A stretch of DNA of 64,000 nucleotides from Lewinellaceae bacterium (GCA_016708875.1 JADJFA010000001.1:496001-560000); one strand, 5' to 3'; numbered from the stretch's first letter, positions 29,745 to 38,728 are shown. Notes: generated from the letters alone by a model not told the origin. Translations and numbers: made by a program.

Positions 29745-29960
29745 CTTCCGCTTTCCAGCAGGTTTTTTACTCCGCCTTTCCATAGTACCGTCCCTTCACT
29801 CATGTCGAGATTTCTCGCACGACCTAAAAGTCGTTCAGAGAACTGTCTTGCCTTAAAAGATTGGCTTTGCAGCCGTTCTTGTTGAGAAGGAACGCTATCG
29901 CATCATTATTTTTTTATTCAACATAGCAGTCAAACCAACTCGCAGCAATTGCAATAACCA

Positions 29961-30946
29961 ATGGTACAACTAGCCAACGTCTCCGAACCGATCCTCGCGG
30001 AAAACCCTGATCGCTTCGTGCTTTTCCCCATCAAGTACGGTACCATCTGGGAGTGGTATAAAAATCTGTGGCCTCTTTCTGGACCGCTGAAGAAGTAGAC
30101 CTGACCCAGGACATCAACGACTGGGAAAACAGCTTCACTGACAACGACCGCAAATTCATCAAACATGTGCTGGCCTTCTTCGCGGCTTCCGATGGCATCG
30201 TGAACGAAAACCTGGTGATCAATTTCATGCGCGAGGTGCAGATACCCGAAGCCCGTTGTTTTTACGGTTTTCAGGTTGCCATTGAAAACATTCACGCCGA
30301 GATGTACTCGCTGCTGATTGACACCTATATAAAAGACCCGAAGGAAAAAGACTTCCTTTTCAACGCACTTCAAAACCTGGAGTGCGTATCGAAAAAGGCC
30401 AATGGGCATTGCGCTGGATTGACAATGCACCCTCCTTTGCGCATCGGCTCATCGCGTTTCGCGGCGGTGGAAGGCATCTTTTTTAGCGGCTCTTTCTGTT
30501 CCATTTATTGGCTCAAAAAACGCGGCCTCATGCCGGGCCTTACTTTTTCCAACGAACTGATCAGCCGCGACGAGGGTATGCACTGCGATTTCGCCTGCCT
30601 GCTTTATTCGATGCTGGAAAACAAACTCGATCCAGCAGAGGTGCATTCCATCATCACCGAAGCAGTGGAGTATGAAAAGGAATTTGTGACCGATGCGCTG
30701 CCAGTTTCCCTTATCGGCATGAATGCCGAAATGATGGGGCAATATATCGAGTTCGTGGCCGACCGCCTGCTCATGTCCTTGGGCTGCGAGAAGGCCTATG
30801 GCACGGCCAATCCTTTCTCCTGGATGGACATGATTTCGATTCAAGGGAAAACCAACTTCTTTGAAAAGCGCGTGGGCGATTATGCCAAGGCCGGCGTAAT
30901 GACCAAGCGCGAAGAACAGGTGTTCAGCACCGAAGCAGATTTCTAA
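29961..30946 (+). CDS. nrdB: Class Ia ribonucleotide reductase, small (radical) subunit (three small indels)
   Basis: R2 subunit, about 328 residues, holding the di-iron tyrosyl radical that drives NrdA. The start MVQLANVSEPILAENPDRFVLFPIKY at 29961 is in another frame from the main body; one missing A at 30060-30064 restores YKKSVASFWTAEEVDL. Metal ligands are visible: D in FAASDGIV, E and H in ENIHAEMY (the Y is the radical tyrosine), E in AVEGIFF, and E and H in RDEGMHCDF. Between about 30401 and 30460 the frame is shifted and restored, so the expected WALRWIDNAPSF reads as unrelated residues. The Y in the radical position marks a classical NrdB. Confidence 0.93.
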
Positions 30947-30978
30947 ACAATTGATTATCACACCTAAATTTTATAATA

Positions 30979-31314
30979 ATGGGCAAATTTGTCATTACTC
31001 AACGCAAAGACGGCGAGTTCCAATTCAACCTGAAAGCCAGCAACGGCCAGGTAATTCTTACCAGTCAGGGCTATGCCGCCAAAGCCTCCTGCCTTAACGG
31101 AATCGAATCCGTTCGCACCAATTCCGCCGATGACGCGCGTTTTGATCGTCAAAGCGCAGCCAACGGAAAATTTTACTTCACGCTAAAATCCAGTAACGGT
31201 CAAGTGGTCGGCAATAGCCAGATGTACGAAAGCGAAGCTACCCGCGACAACGGGATTGAGTCGGTGAAAAACAATGCGCCGGAAGCGACCGTGGAGGATG
31301 AATCGGCAGCTTAA
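30979..31314 (+). CDS. YegP family protein (two DUF1508 repeats)
   Basis: 111 residues made of two copies of the DUF1508 beta-unit: KFVITQRKDGEFQFNLKASNGQVILTSQGY and KFYFTLKSSNGQVVGNSQMYES, each followed by a (C/R)xNGIESV motif. It is small, cytoplasmic and intact. It lies 32 bases after nrdB and so is probably on the same transcript; whether this reflects function is unknown. The C-terminus is acidic. Confidence 0.9.
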   Translation: MGKFVITQRKDGEFQFNLKASNGQVILTSQGYAAKASCLNGIESVRTNSADDARFDRQSAANGKFYFTLKSSNGQVVGNSQMYESEATRDNGIESVKNNAPEATVEDESAA

Positions 31315-31315
31315 A

Positions 31316-31441
31316 AAAGATTGATAAAGGTTTATGAGGGTTGATGAAGGTTGATTGTCGAAGCAAAAATGGAACGAGTTTTAACCTATCGAGTGTAAAA
31401 AATAAACCTTCATCAACCCTTATAAACCTTCATCAACCTAT
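31316..31441. repeat. Iterated-word inverted repeat (GGTTGATGAAGG family)
   Basis: Left: ttgataaaggtttatgaggg, then ttgatgaaggttga; right: aaccttcatcaacccttata, then aaccttcatcaacct. The arms are made of the word ggtt(g/t)atgaagg repeated with small changes. It fills the gap between yegP and the next gene. Confidence 0.85.
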
Positions 31442-31446
31442 TAATT

Positions 31447-32061
31447 ATGAAACACCTAGTTCTTTCTCTTACTGCATTATTATTTACAGTTTCTACCCTA
31501 CATGCACAAAGCAAGAAGGAGCTGACGGCCATGTTGGATCGTGATTTGGAATTGTATAAGCGGTACACCCTGACGCTCAATTTGGACAGTAGTTTACAGT
31601 TCATGCCGCCGAAAATGTTTGAGGTGGTACACCGTGATTCATTGAGGGAAAGCCTGGTGCAATCCATGGACAATGAATTATTGTCCATTCAAATGACCAG
31701 TTTTGATTTCGTTTCAAAAAGCAAGATCAAAATCAAGAAAGCAGGGCAGTATCACTGGGCTGTTGTGCCCTATACAGGAAGCATGCGGCTTACTTTAAAA
31801 GGGGAAGAAAGCTTTAGAGCAATTGTAATTCCGGTTTTGAAAAGCCAGTTTGGAAGCAAAAATGTGCAAATGGAAAACGACTCGACCATGTCTATCAAGT
31901 TGGTAAACAAGGAGTTCATCGCTTTCAAAGACCCGGCTTTGCCCATTTGGTCGCTGATTGAAGACAAGCGCTCCGGGAAAGGCCGCGAGGCAGAATATCA
32001 GAAAATGCTCTTTGAAACCATCTTGCCCGAAGAAGTCCTGAAGGCCGTGGATAAGAAGTAG
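31447..32061 (+). CDS. Hypothetical secreted protein
   Basis: 204 residues, with a signal peptide MKHLVLSLTALLFTVSTLHAQ. The mature part is rich in K, E and short beta stretches (YKRYTLTLNLDSSLQFMPPKMFEVV, KIKIKKAGQYHWAVVPYTGSMRLTL) and ends PEEVLKAVDKK. The gene is intact. No family recognised. Hairpin elements lie on both sides (31316-31441 and 32064-32171), so it is probably transcribed on its own or as a read-through from nrdB-yegP. Confidence 0.6.
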   Translation: MKHLVLSLTALLFTVSTLHAQSKKELTAMLDRDLELYKRYTLTLNLDSSLQFMPPKMFEVVHRDSLRESLVQSMDNELLSIQMTSFDFVSKSKIKIKKAGQYHWAVVPYTGSMRLTLKGEESFRAIVIPVLKSQFGSKNVQMENDSTMSIKLVNKEFIAFKDPALPIWSLIEDKRSGKGREAEYQKMLFETILPEEVLKAVDKK

Positions 32062-32063
32062 AT

Positions 32064-32171
32064 GTAGCATTTGTTTGAAGGGTTTGAGTTGTTTGAAGGG
32101 TTTGAATTGTCTTCACGCGTCTCAAACCCTTCAAACAACTCAAACCCCTCAAACAACTCAAACCCTTTGAA
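32064..32171. repeat. Iterated-word inverted repeat (TTTGAAGGGTTTGAG family)
   Basis: Left arm: tttgtttgaagggtttgag, ttgtttgaagggtttgaa; right arm: tcaaacccttcaaacaactc, aaacccctcaaacaactcaa, accctttgaa. Three to four words per arm. It starts three bases after the stop of the preceding gene and ends two bases before the next ATG. Confidence 0.88.
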
Positions 32172-32172
32172 T

Positions 32173-33715
32173 ATGCGCATTCTTTACACCTTGTTTTGCT
32201 TGCTTCTTGTCACTACCGCATCCAGTCAGACCACGATTTCTGGCACCATCCAGAGCGGTGGCCTCACTCGGGAGTACATGCTCTACATTCCGGCTGCATA
32301 CACTGGAAATACTGCTGTTCCGCTGGTTTTCAACCTGCATGGCTACACATCCAACAATGAGGCGCAGGCGTTCTACGGGGATTTTCGCCCCATTGCTGAC
32401 ACGGCCAATTTTCTGATCGTGCTGCCCAACGGTACCCTTTGACGGCCAGGGCAATCGCTTTTGGAACACTTTCCTGGGCAACTCCAATGTAGACGATGTG
32501 GGCTTTATCCGCGATTTGCTCGATACGCTTCAAGCGACCTACAATATTGACGCAAACCGGGTGTACAGCACAGGCATGAGCAACGGCGGCTTTATGAGTT
32601 ACTCGCTCGCTTGTGAATTGAATGATCGCATCGCAGCCATAGCTTCCGTGACCGGAAGCATGATTCAGTCCAAACTCAATGCCTGCAATCCCGCACGACC
32701 AGTACCCGTGATGGAAATCCACGGCACTGCCGACAACACCGTGCCTTACACTGGTTCGCCGATCTCTACATTCGTTTCCATTCCTACGCTGATGGCCAAA
32801 TGGGTAGATTTCAACAACTGCAACCCTACCCCGACCATCACCCAAGTACCGAACACCAACACAAGCGATGGCTGCACGGCAGAACGGCAACTCTACACTG
32901 GCGGCGATCAAGGCAGCACGGTGGAGCATTATAAAATCACAGGCGGCGGACATACCTGGCCAGGGGCGCTTTTCAATATCGGCGTGACCAATCAGGATTT
33001 TAACGCCAGCAAAGAAATCTGGAGGTTTTTCAGTCAATATCGGCTGGATCAACTTTCGGCAACAAAAACCCCGGAATCGCTTGATAACCAGTGGACGGCG
33101 TTTCCGAACCCAACGCAGGATTATCTGGTGTTGCAATCCAAGGATCAGCGCCCGGTAGACCGGATTCAAGTTTTTGACGCATTGGGGCGTTTGCAACAGA
33201 CGCTTTCGCCAAGCGCGGGCGAGCAAATTAGAATTGAAACGGCGACTTGGGCGGTTGGGATGTATTGGGTGGTGATTGAGCAGGAGGGAGTGTGGCGCGG
33301 GTTATGGCGGTTAAAGCGGATGGATTCGGTAAATAGTCAAAATTTGTATTCATGGCTTGGCGACCCCCTACCCCTAAAGGGGAGTTTATTGCGACGAGTG
33401 CATAATCTATTGAAAAACAAACAATTATCCCTACTTCGAATAAACTCCCCTTTAGGGGTAGGGGGTCACCAGACGACAAATAAACCTTCTGATTTACAAC
33501 AAAACCAACACCACCATGGAAGACGACAGCACCCTCTACAAAGTAGTCGTAAACCACGAAGAACAATACAGCATCTGGCCCGCCGACCGGGAAAACGCCC
33601 TGGGCTGGAACGATGCTGGCAAGCAAGGCAGCAAAGCAGAATGCCTGAGCTATATCGAAGAAGTGTGGACGGATATGCGCCCGTTGAGCTTGCGGAAGAA
33701 GATGGAGGAGGATGA
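32173..33715 (+). CDS. Secreted PHB-depolymerase/LpqC-like esterase with T9SS tail (one frameshift; 3' end reads into repeat)
   Basis: Signal peptide MRILYTLFCLLLVTTASSQ, then the esterase domain: LVFNLHGYTSNN (oxyanion), nucleophile in YSTGMSNGGFMSY, acid region HGTADNTVPY and His in ITGGGHTWPGA. One missing T at 32438-32440 (NGTL then FDGQGNRFWNTF) is needed. A T9SS domain follows (WTAFPNPTQDYLVLQ ... GMYWVVIEQEGVWRG), which should end near 33330. Instead the frame stays open through a repeat and overlaps the MbtH-like gene to 33715, so the natural stop is probably hidden by an indel. It hydrolyses esters of polymers or plant-type substrates; not resolved. Confidence 0.8.
33361..33467. repeat. 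Inverted repeat with CCCCTAAAGGGGAG arms
   Basis: cgaccccctacccctaaagg..ggagtttatt at 33361-33390 and its complement aataaactcccctttagggg..tagggggtc at 33439-33467. The cccctaaagggg core of each arm is itself a palindrome. It lies between the esterase tail and the MbtH-like gene. Confidence 0.85.
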
Positions 33716-33740
33716 GCGGAATAAGAGAGGGGATGGATGA
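33516..33740 (+). CDS. MbtH-like protein
   Basis: 74 residues. The MbtH family signature is clear: VVVNHEEQYSIWPADRENALGWNDAG, then SKAECLSYIEEVWTDMRPLSL, with the conserved N..EQYS(I/L)WP, GW and WTDMRP(L/K)SL. MbtH proteins bind adenylation domains of non-ribosomal peptide synthetases and help them fold or work. No NRPS gene is in this window, and the gene is boxed in by repeats on both sides, so it is an orphan here. Only the C-terminal EEDERNKRGDG is unusual. Confidence 0.88.
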   Translation: MEDDSTLYKVVVNHEEQYSIWPADRENALGWNDAGKQGSKAECLSYIEEVWTDMRPLSLRKKMEEDERNKRGDG

Positions 33741-33750
33741 GCTCTCCCCT

Positions 33751-33897
33751 GCCGTTGTTGGCGTCCTCGCCAACAACAACGACGGAGCGAAATGCCAGAC
33801 TTGAAAAAACAAACTATTTGACTCAAACCCTTGATGATCAATACAATATCTTAGATTCCATTCCACTGTGGTTGTTGACGAGGACGCCAACAACGGC
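33751..33897. repeat. MITE-like 147-bp element, copy 1
   Basis: Starts gccgttgttggcgtcctcgcc..aacaacaac and ends with the complement, gttgttgacgaggacgcc..aacaacggc. Each end can fold on itself. The inner part (aaatgccagacttgaaaaaa through cttgatgatcaatacaatat) is almost identical to copy 2 at 35700-35845. No coding capacity; the size and ends fit a miniature element moved by a transposase acting in trans. Confidence 0.8.
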
Positions 33898-33944
33898 AAA
33901 AAAGAGGCGAATAACCATTCAGTAGGAATAAGAACAACACAAAA

Positions 33945-34755
33945 ATGAAACCCATATACCATCACCACGTTATTTTCATCTGCATCACTTTGGCGGTGTT
34001 GCAGGTCGCTTGCAACCCAGACAAAAAGGAGCCAACAGACAATTGTGATACGTACCGACTTCGATATATCACCGATATCCGGTATGACGGCGGGCAAGCG
34101 TTCACCAATCGCTATTCTGTTGGTTATGAGGACGATGGAAAACTGATTACCCGGTATACGATTTACAATGCGGATACTTTTCCGAGCGACTATGTGAAAC
34201 TGAATAGCAAGGGGCAACCGATAGAATATGGCAATGTCCCGCACCCCAGCTCGCCTACGTTGAGGAATGACTATTTCTACCAGTCTGACCAAGTAGTAGA
34301 AAGACAATATTGGAGCAGTATTTCCCCAGGGGCGACAATCATGCTGGCCCAAACTTCTTTTTTCACCTACACAAATGGCTTGCTGAGCAAAGTAGAATAT
34401 TTTGAACCCAATAACCCCAACCCTGGAGCGCAAATGGAGGTGTTCTATGAAGCAGACAGCAAAGCAAGGATCTATTATTACATCGCTTTGCCTTCGCAAC
34501 AGATTATACAGGCAAATCGCTTTCACTTCACCAATTTGGTGAACCCGTTTGCTGCGTTGGATATCGGGTTTGCTTGGGGAAATAACAATTTTTTAGCCGA
34601 TACAATCTCCTCTAGACAGCTCGACGGAACCTATGCGCCAGACTTTTTTTGAATACGAAACAGAAGATAACCGGGTGGTGCGGGCCAAAACATTCCAAGT
34701 TGGAAGCCCGGCAGAATTGAAAAGGGATGTTGTATATGAGTATGAGTGTTATTGA
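33945..34755 (+). CDS. Hypothetical lipoprotein with YD-like repeats (one frameshift at 34644-34650)
   Basis: About 269 residues. MKPIYHHHVIFICITLAVLQVAC has lipobox LQVAC. The mature part has tyrosine-rich repeats such as YSVGYEDDGKLITRYTIYN, LNSKGQPIEY and FTYTNGLLSKVEYFE, a layout like the RHS/YD-type lipoproteins of Bacteroidota (compare the gene at 47400). A run of seven T interrupts the end; with six T it continues EYETEDNRVVRAKTFQVG and stops at 34755. Role unknown. Confidence 0.65.
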
Positions 34756-34784
34756 TGATACACCAGTGTGGTGGAATCGTCCAG

Positions 34785-34832
34785 TTCAACCACCGTGCTT
34801 GGTGACAACACCAAGCACGATGGGACGGTTAA
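34785..34832. repeat. GTGCTTGGTG hairpin repeat, partial copy
   Basis: ccaccgtgcttggtgacaac and accaagcacgatgggacgg form a hairpin that corresponds to the right-hand half of the repeats at 34909 and 35862. Confidence 0.65.
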
Positions 34833-34908
34833 AAAAATAAAATGACTGACTTCTTCGCAACACGAACCATCCTAAACACCGACCACAATCGTATCGGAGA
34901 GCGGTTTC

Positions 34909-35007
34909 CCCGACGTGCTTAGTGTTTTCTCTAAGTACAGTACCGAAAAGAACCAAAATTGAAAAACGCACTCCGCTGTGCTCAGTAAAAACACCAGGCA
35001 CGGCGGG
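34909..35007. repeat. GTGCTTGGTG double-hairpin repeat, copy 2
   Basis: cccgacgtgcttagtgtttt..ctctaagtacagtaccg, a spacer aaccaaaattgaaaaacgca, then ctccgctgtgctcagtaaaa..acaccaggcacggcggg. The layout matches 35862-35961, but the arms have many substitutions. It ends 20 bases before the next ATG. Confidence 0.7.
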
Positions 35008-35027
35008 AAATAAACTACTTCCTCATT

Positions 35028-35617
35028 ATGAAGTGCATCATCTTTCTAACTATCTGCCTTGGGGTTTCCACGCCCCACATGCTTTTTCGCAAGGATCTGC
35101 CCCGACATCTTGCAAGTACAAGCATCTCACTTTTTATGCAGAAAAAGTTGAAAATTTGAGGCATACAGGCACTAGGTATACTATCTATCTCGTCAAAGAT
35201 TCTCTTCGGCAGCGCATAGACACGGTAGGAAAATATGGGCATGATCTTGATAAGGAGTTGTGCGTTTGCACAGACACTTCGGTTGTGTTTTATAAAATCA
35301 GTTCTTTAGAAAACCAGTCCATAAATTACTATTACTTCTATGACCACAAATGGAACCTCACTTCTCCTTCATTGCCAATAGGTGACCTTACTTATGTCGG
35401 CTTGCTACATACCGGCCAGGAATACAAGTCGTACAACCACAGGCTGATTACACCAGAAAAAGCGGTTTCCGATATGAAGATTCAAAAAGGGGTGGGGAAG
35501 CCTGGGACTTCCGTAGCTGATGGATTAAGCCTTATAGAAAATTATGAGGTAGAGTATATGTTAAGCCCTGATAAGAAAAGGTATGTTGATTCGAAGGAGA
35601 CTTTAAAGAAGAATTAG
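35028..35617 (+). CDS. Hypothetical secreted protein (one frameshift at 35073-35076)
   Basis: About 196 residues. The start at 35028 gives MKCIIFLTICLGVSTP; with one more C in the cccc run the frame continues PHAFSQGSAPTSCKYKHL, a good signal peptide followed by the mature protein. The rest is HTGTRYTIYLVKDSLRQRIDTVGKYGHD, ending MLSPDKKRYVDSKETLKKN. The longer open frame from 34922 runs through repeat DNA and is rejected as the start. No family recognised. Confidence 0.55.
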
Positions 35618-35699
35618 GGTTCATGCCTTTGCTAGCGCGAGGCTCTGCCTCATGAACCTTATTCCAAAGGTTCAACCTTAAAAAACGCAAACCAATTCT

Positions 35700-35845
35700 G
35701 CCGTTGTTGGCGTCCGCGCCAACAACAACAACGGAGCGAAATGCCAGACTTCAAAAAACAAACTTTTGACTCAAACCCTTGATGATCAATACAATATCTT
35801 AGATTCCATTCCACTGTGGTTGTTGGCGAGGACGCCAACAACGGC
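35700..35845. repeat. MITE-like 146-bp element, copy 2
   Basis: Same structure and orientation as 33751-33897: gccgttgttggcgtccgcgcc at the left end, ggttgttggcgaggacgcc..aacaacggc at the right, with the same inner sequence. Differences between copies are few. Confidence 0.8.
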
Positions 35846-35861
35846 AAAAACCACTCCCTGG

Positions 35862-35961
35862 CCGCCGTGCTTGGTGTTTTCACCAAGCACAGTACCGACG
35901 GGAACTAAAATTGAAAAACCCACTCCGCTGTGTGCTTGGTGACAACACCAAGCACGGCGGG
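35862..35961. repeat. GTGCTTGGTG double-hairpin repeat, copy 1
   Basis: ccgccgtgcttggtgttttc..accaagcacagtaccg, a spacer ctaaaattgaaaaacccact, then ccgctgtgtgcttggtgaca..acaccaagcacggcggg. The outer ends ccgccgtgc and gcacggcgg pair with each other and the two inner hairpins fold separately. It begins 16 bases after the MITE-like element. Confidence 0.8.
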
Positions 35962-36091
35962 AAATAACGAAAATCTTAGCCCAACTCGAATCATAACCAT
36001 ATCACCAAAATCGAATCAATCGAACCCTCCTTCGTCCCGAGCATTCGGGACTTCGGCGGGTAAACAATCGAAAAATCGAAACAATTAAATC

Positions 36092-38530
36092 ATGATGCAA
36101 GTAATCAAACGCAGCGGTCAAAAAGAGGAAGTGTCGTTCGACAAGATCACGGCGCGCCTCCGCAAAATGACGTATGGTCTCGATACCAACTACGTCAACC
36201 TTATCGAAGTCTCCAAGAAGGTCATCATGGGGCTTTACGACGGCGTGACCACCGTCGAACTCGATAACCTCGCGGCTGAAACCGCCGCTACGATGGCCAC
36301 CATTCACCCGGACTATGCCCTGTTTGCTGCGCGGATCGCTGTGAGCAACCTGCACAAGCAGACCGACAAGTCCTTCTCCAAGGTTATAGATGACCTCTAT
36401 AACTACGTAGATCCGAAAACCGGCGATCGCGCCAACCTCATCAGCGACGAAATACACCAAATCGTGCAAAAGCACAAGGCCAAACTAGACTCGGCCATCA
36501 TTTTCGACCGCGATTTTGAGTTCGATTATTTCGGCTTCAAAACGCTGGAGCGTTCGTACCTCATGCGTATGAACGGCAAGGTGGTGGAGCGCCCGCAGCA
36601 CCTCTTCATGCGCGTGGCCGTCGGCATACACGGCGAAGACATTGATTCGGCCATCGAGACCTACAACCTGATGAGCGAGCGCTGGTTTATCCACGCCACG
36701 CCCACCCTGTTCAACGCCGGCTCGCCGAAGCCACAGATGTCGTCCTGCTTCCTGCTCAGCATGACCGACGACAGCATTGCGGGCATTTTCGAGACGCTTT
36801 CGCGCTGCGCCCTCATCAGCCAGAGCGCGGGCGGGATCGGCTTGAGCATCCACAACATTCGCGCCACGGGTTCGTACATCAAAGGCACGGGCGGCACCTC
36901 CAACGGGATTATCCCGATGCTGCGCGTGTTCAACGACGCTGCCCGCTACGTGGACCAGGGCGGCGGCAAACGCAAGGGCGCCTTTGCGGTGTACATCGAG
37001 CCTTGGCACGCCGATATTTTTGAGTTCCTGGAACTGAAAAAGAACCACGGCAAAGAGGAAAACCGCGCCCGCGATTTGTTCTATGCCCTGTGGATCAGCG
37101 ACTTATTCATGGAGCGCGTGAAATCCGATGCCGACTGGTCGCTCTTCGACCCGAACGAGGCGCCGGGCCTGTTCGACGTGTACGGGGCAAAATTCGAGGC
37201 CATGTACCACCAATACGAAAACGAAGGACGCGCCCGCAAGGTGGTGAAAGCCCGCGATCTTTGGAACGCTGTGCTGGAAAGCCAGACGGAAACCGGCACG
37301 CCCTACATCCTATACAAAGACGCCGCCAACCGCAAGAGCAACCAGCAAAACCTGGGCACGATTCGCTCTTCCAACCTTTGCACGGAGATCATCGAGTACA
37401 CTTCCAAAGACGAGGTGGCGGTGTGCAATTTGGCGTCCATTGCGCTGCCAAAATTTGTGATAAACGGCAAATTTGACTTTGATAAACTGGTGGAAATCAC
37501 CAAGGTAGCCACCCGCAACCTGAACAAAGTCATTGACATAAACTACTACCCGATCCCTGAAGCGCGGAATTCCAATTTCCGCCACCGCCCCATCGGTTTG
37601 GGCGTACAGGGCCTGGCCGATGCGTTCATTTTGATGGGTATGGCGTTCGACAGCGAGGCTGCCAAGCAGTTGAACAAGGACATTTTTGAGACCATCTATT
37701 TTGCTGCCATGACCGAATCGGCCAATCTGGCTGAGAAGCACGGCGCGTACGAAACCTTCCAGGGTTCGCCGCTGAGCAAGGGGATGTTCCAGTTCGATCT
37801 GTGGGGTGTAACGCCTTCAAAACGTTGGGATTGGGATGGCCTGCGCGAGCGTGTGAAACAAGTGGGTGTGCGCAATTCGCTCCTGGTGGCACCCATGCCG
37901 ACGGCCAGCACGAGCCAGATTTTGGGCAACAACGAGTGCTTCGAGCCGTATACCAGCAACCTCTACACCCGCCGCACCCTCGCGGGCGAACACATCGTGG
38001 TGAACAAACACCTCATGCGCGACCTCGTGCGCCTCGGCCTTTGGACCGAAGAAATGCGCGAAGCCATCATGGCTGCCAACGGCTCGGTACAAGGCATCGA
38101 GGACATTCCAAAAGAAGTCCGCGACGTGTACAAAACCGCCTACGAAATCAGCCAGAAAGTCATCATTGACATGAGCGCTGACCGCGGCGCGTTCATCTGC
38201 CAGAGCCAGAGCCTCAACGTGTTCATGGAAGCGCCGACGTTCGCGAAACTCTCTTCGATGCACTTCTACGCCTGGCAAAAAGGCTTGAAAACGGGCATGT
38301 ACTACCTCCGCTCCAAGGCGGCGACGGATCCGATCAAGTTCACGCTCAGCAAGAAGCACCAGCAGAAGTTTGTGCAGAACGCAAAGTCAACAGAACCTAT
38401 CGTGACGGCGAGCGTGGCGGCGGAGAAAGTGGTGACCGCGCCGGTGCAAATGGCGGCATTGGATATTGAAGCAGTGGCAGGCAAGATTTGTAGTATTGAT
38501 AACCCGGATTGTGAAGCATGTTCGGCATAA
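36092..38530 (+). CDS. nrdA: Class Ia ribonucleotide reductase, large (catalytic) subunit
   Basis: An intact 812-residue R1 subunit. An N-terminal ATP-cone (MMQVIKRSGQKEEVSFDKITARLRKM) is followed by the barrel with PQMSSCFLLSM (first active-site Cys), GGIGLSIHNIRATGSYIKGT, RKGAFAVYIEPWHADIFEFLELKKNHGKEENRARDLFYALW, SNLCTEIIEYTS (Cys pair), the NLASI region and LVAPMPTASTSQILGNNECFEPYTSNLYTRRT. It ends in CSIDNPDCEACSA, the flexible Cys pair that takes electrons from thioredoxin. The substrates are ribonucleoside diphosphates. Unusually, nrdB lies 5 kb upstream with unrelated genes between. Confidence 0.97.
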   Translation: MMQVIKRSGQKEEVSFDKITARLRKMTYGLDTNYVNLIEVSKKVIMGLYDGVTTVELDNLAAETAATMATIHPDYALFAARIAVSNLHKQTDKSFSKVIDDLYNYVDPKTGDRANLISDEIHQIVQKHKAKLDSAIIFDRDFEFDYFGFKTLERSYLMRMNGKVVERPQHLFMRVAVGIHGEDIDSAIETYNLMSERWFIHATPTLFNAGSPKPQMSSCFLLSMTDDSIAGIFETLSRCALISQSAGGIGLSIHNIRATGSYIKGTGGTSNGIIPMLRVFNDAARYVDQGGGKRKGAFAVYIEPWHADIFEFLELKKNHGKEENRARDLFYALWISDLFMERVKSDADWSLFDPNEAPGLFDVYGAKFEAMYHQYENEGRARKVVKARDLWNAVLESQTETGTPYILYKDAANRKSNQQNLGTIRSSNLCTEIIEYTSKDEVAVCNLASIALPKFVINGKFDFDKLVEITKVATRNLNKVIDINYYPIPEARNSNFRHRPIGLGVQGLADAFILMGMAFDSEAAKQLNKDIFETIYFAAMTESANLAEKHGAYETFQGSPLSKGMFQFDLWGVTPSKRWDWDGLRERVKQVGVRNSLLVAPMPTASTSQILGNNECFEPYTSNLYTRRTLAGEHIVVNKHLMRDLVRLGLWTEEMREAIMAANGSVQGIEDIPKEVRDVYKTAYEISQKVIIDMSADRGAFICQSQSLNVFMEAPTFAKLSSMHFYAWQKGLKTGMYYLRSKAATDPIKFTLSKKHQQKFVQNAKSTEPIVTASVAAEKVVTAPVQMAALDIEAVAGKICSIDNPDCEACSA

Positions 38531-38616
38531 AGTGATAAAGTGATGGAGCGATAGAGTGATTTGACTCGAGCTGGGCTTAAATCACTTCATCGCTCTATCA
38601 CTTCATCACTTCATAG
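38531..38616. repeat. Iterated-word inverted repeat (AAGTGATGGAGCGATAGAGTGAT family)
   Basis: Left: agtgataaagtgatggagcg, atagagtgattt; right: aaatcacttcatcgctctat, cacttcatcacttca. The word (a/g)agtgat is repeated four times in the left arm. It starts at the stop codon of nrdA and probably serves as its terminator. Confidence 0.85.
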
Positions 38617-38663
38617 AAAATAACGGTCGCCGGGGGTGGTATTTAAACAGTTGGAATCTTATT

Positions 38664-38728
38664 TACTCGCCGTAGCTCTTTTACCTGCCATAATAGTCAT
38701 GGCGGCAGGAGCGAAGGCGGGCTCCCTC
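38664..38728. repeat. CCCGCC-family nested hairpin
   Basis: actcgccgtagctcttttac, inner hairpin ctgccataatagtcatggcggcag, then gagcgaaggcggg. Same layout as the units at 13496 and 14820. It is part of the 450-base gap between nrdA and the AbiEii-like gene; the rest (38730-38980) is A/T-rich with a repeat of tagttaatta at 38893 and 38912, and no gene. Confidence 0.65.

Noticed and set aside
33228..34526. A 432-codon minus-strand frame across the MbtH-like region
   Set aside because: It runs through two repeat elements and opposite two supported genes; low-complexity and without motif.
34922..35027. Extension of the hypothetical protein at 35028 upstream to 34922
   Set aside because: The extra residues come from the GTGCTTGGTG repeat; a signal peptide starting at 35028 is restored by one base in a C run.
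36485..37048. A 187-codon minus-strand frame within nrdA
   Set aside because: Antisense to an intact, highly conserved NrdA sequence.
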